NCBI GenBank assembly: GCA_026994915.1
Contig: JALWPY010000198.1
Span: 1 to 34,536 of the forward strand
Origin: Campylobacterales bacterium
GTDB taxonomy: Bacteria > Campylobacterota > Campylobacteria > Campylobacterales > QNZT01
Reading direction: 5' to 3'
Length of the DNA: 34,536 nucleotides
The notes under the pieces were generated by a model. It was given only the letters and a program-made list of their open reading frames with translations, searched no databases and was not told the DNA's origin. The translations under genes were made by a program, and so were the position numbers. Shown in pieces: positions 34,370 to 34,536 of the stretch. Position 1 is the first letter of the stretch; each line of letters begins with the position of its first letter.

Positions 34370-34410
34370 AAATTTTTCGCCTTTTAATATTTCTTACATA
34401 CTCTTTTTAG

Positions 34411-34416
34411 TATAAT
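34411..34416 (+). promoter_or_regulatory. Predicted -10 element (TATAAT)
   Basis: CTCTTTTTAGTATAATCGCGC, 28 nt upstream of ATG 34439. Confidence 0.5.
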
Positions 34417-34438
34417 CGCGCACATTTTACTTCAGTGA

Positions 34439-34536
34439 ATGAAAAAACAGCACCCTCTGAACCATCCGATTCTCGAACAACATCTGCAGCGGAAGGGTCA
34501 AAATCTGTATCAGATTTTGGGGACCCGCCGTGAAGC
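34439..34536 (+). CDS. Start of a partial ORF running off the window (MKKQHPLNHPILEQHLQRKGQNLYQILGTRRE...)
   Basis: ATG downstream of a TATAAT element, open to the window end; not in the ORF track; no family assignable. Confidence 0.4.
   Translation, partial: MKKQHPLNHPILEQHLQRKGQNLYQILGTRRE

Noticed and set aside
34435-34533. GTG-start short ORF (NEKTAPSEPSDSRTTSAAEGSKSVSDFGDPP*)
   Set aside because: Stops within the window and competes with the ATG 34439 frame, which stays open; kept only the latter, at low confidence.

Overview
The window looks like a compact chromosomal segment from a Campylobacterota (Sulfurovum-like) bacterium; this taxon call is an inference from gene content. Most genes are recognisable housekeeping or conserved genes: RNase J, kdsD, a SO_0444-type permease, nadE, a carboxynorspermidine synthase-like gene, an FTR catalytic-subunit-like gene, dsbD, nrdB / nitrilase / pcm, upp, pfpI, DPSL ferritin, katG, perR/fur, recJ, pyrG and rnhB. 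Accessory elements are a MntA/HepT-type toxin-antitoxin pair, several lipoproteins, a modular CBM-Ig-CBM-NodB polysaccharide deacetylase, and a 570-aa unassigned lipoprotein. The most unusual signal is a diverged, internally deleted copy of the 3' end of pcm. It lies directly after the unassigned lipoprotein gene, so that gene is bracketed by intact pcm and a pcm 3' relic, which looks like an insertion or recombination scar. The second is a pair of 9-bp-spaced inverted repeats between divergent katG and perR, which look like PerR/Fur operators. I found no rRNA, tRNA, CRISPR array or transposase. No whole new multi-gene system is evident; the pcm-bounded lipoprotein locus is the best candidate for follow-up.
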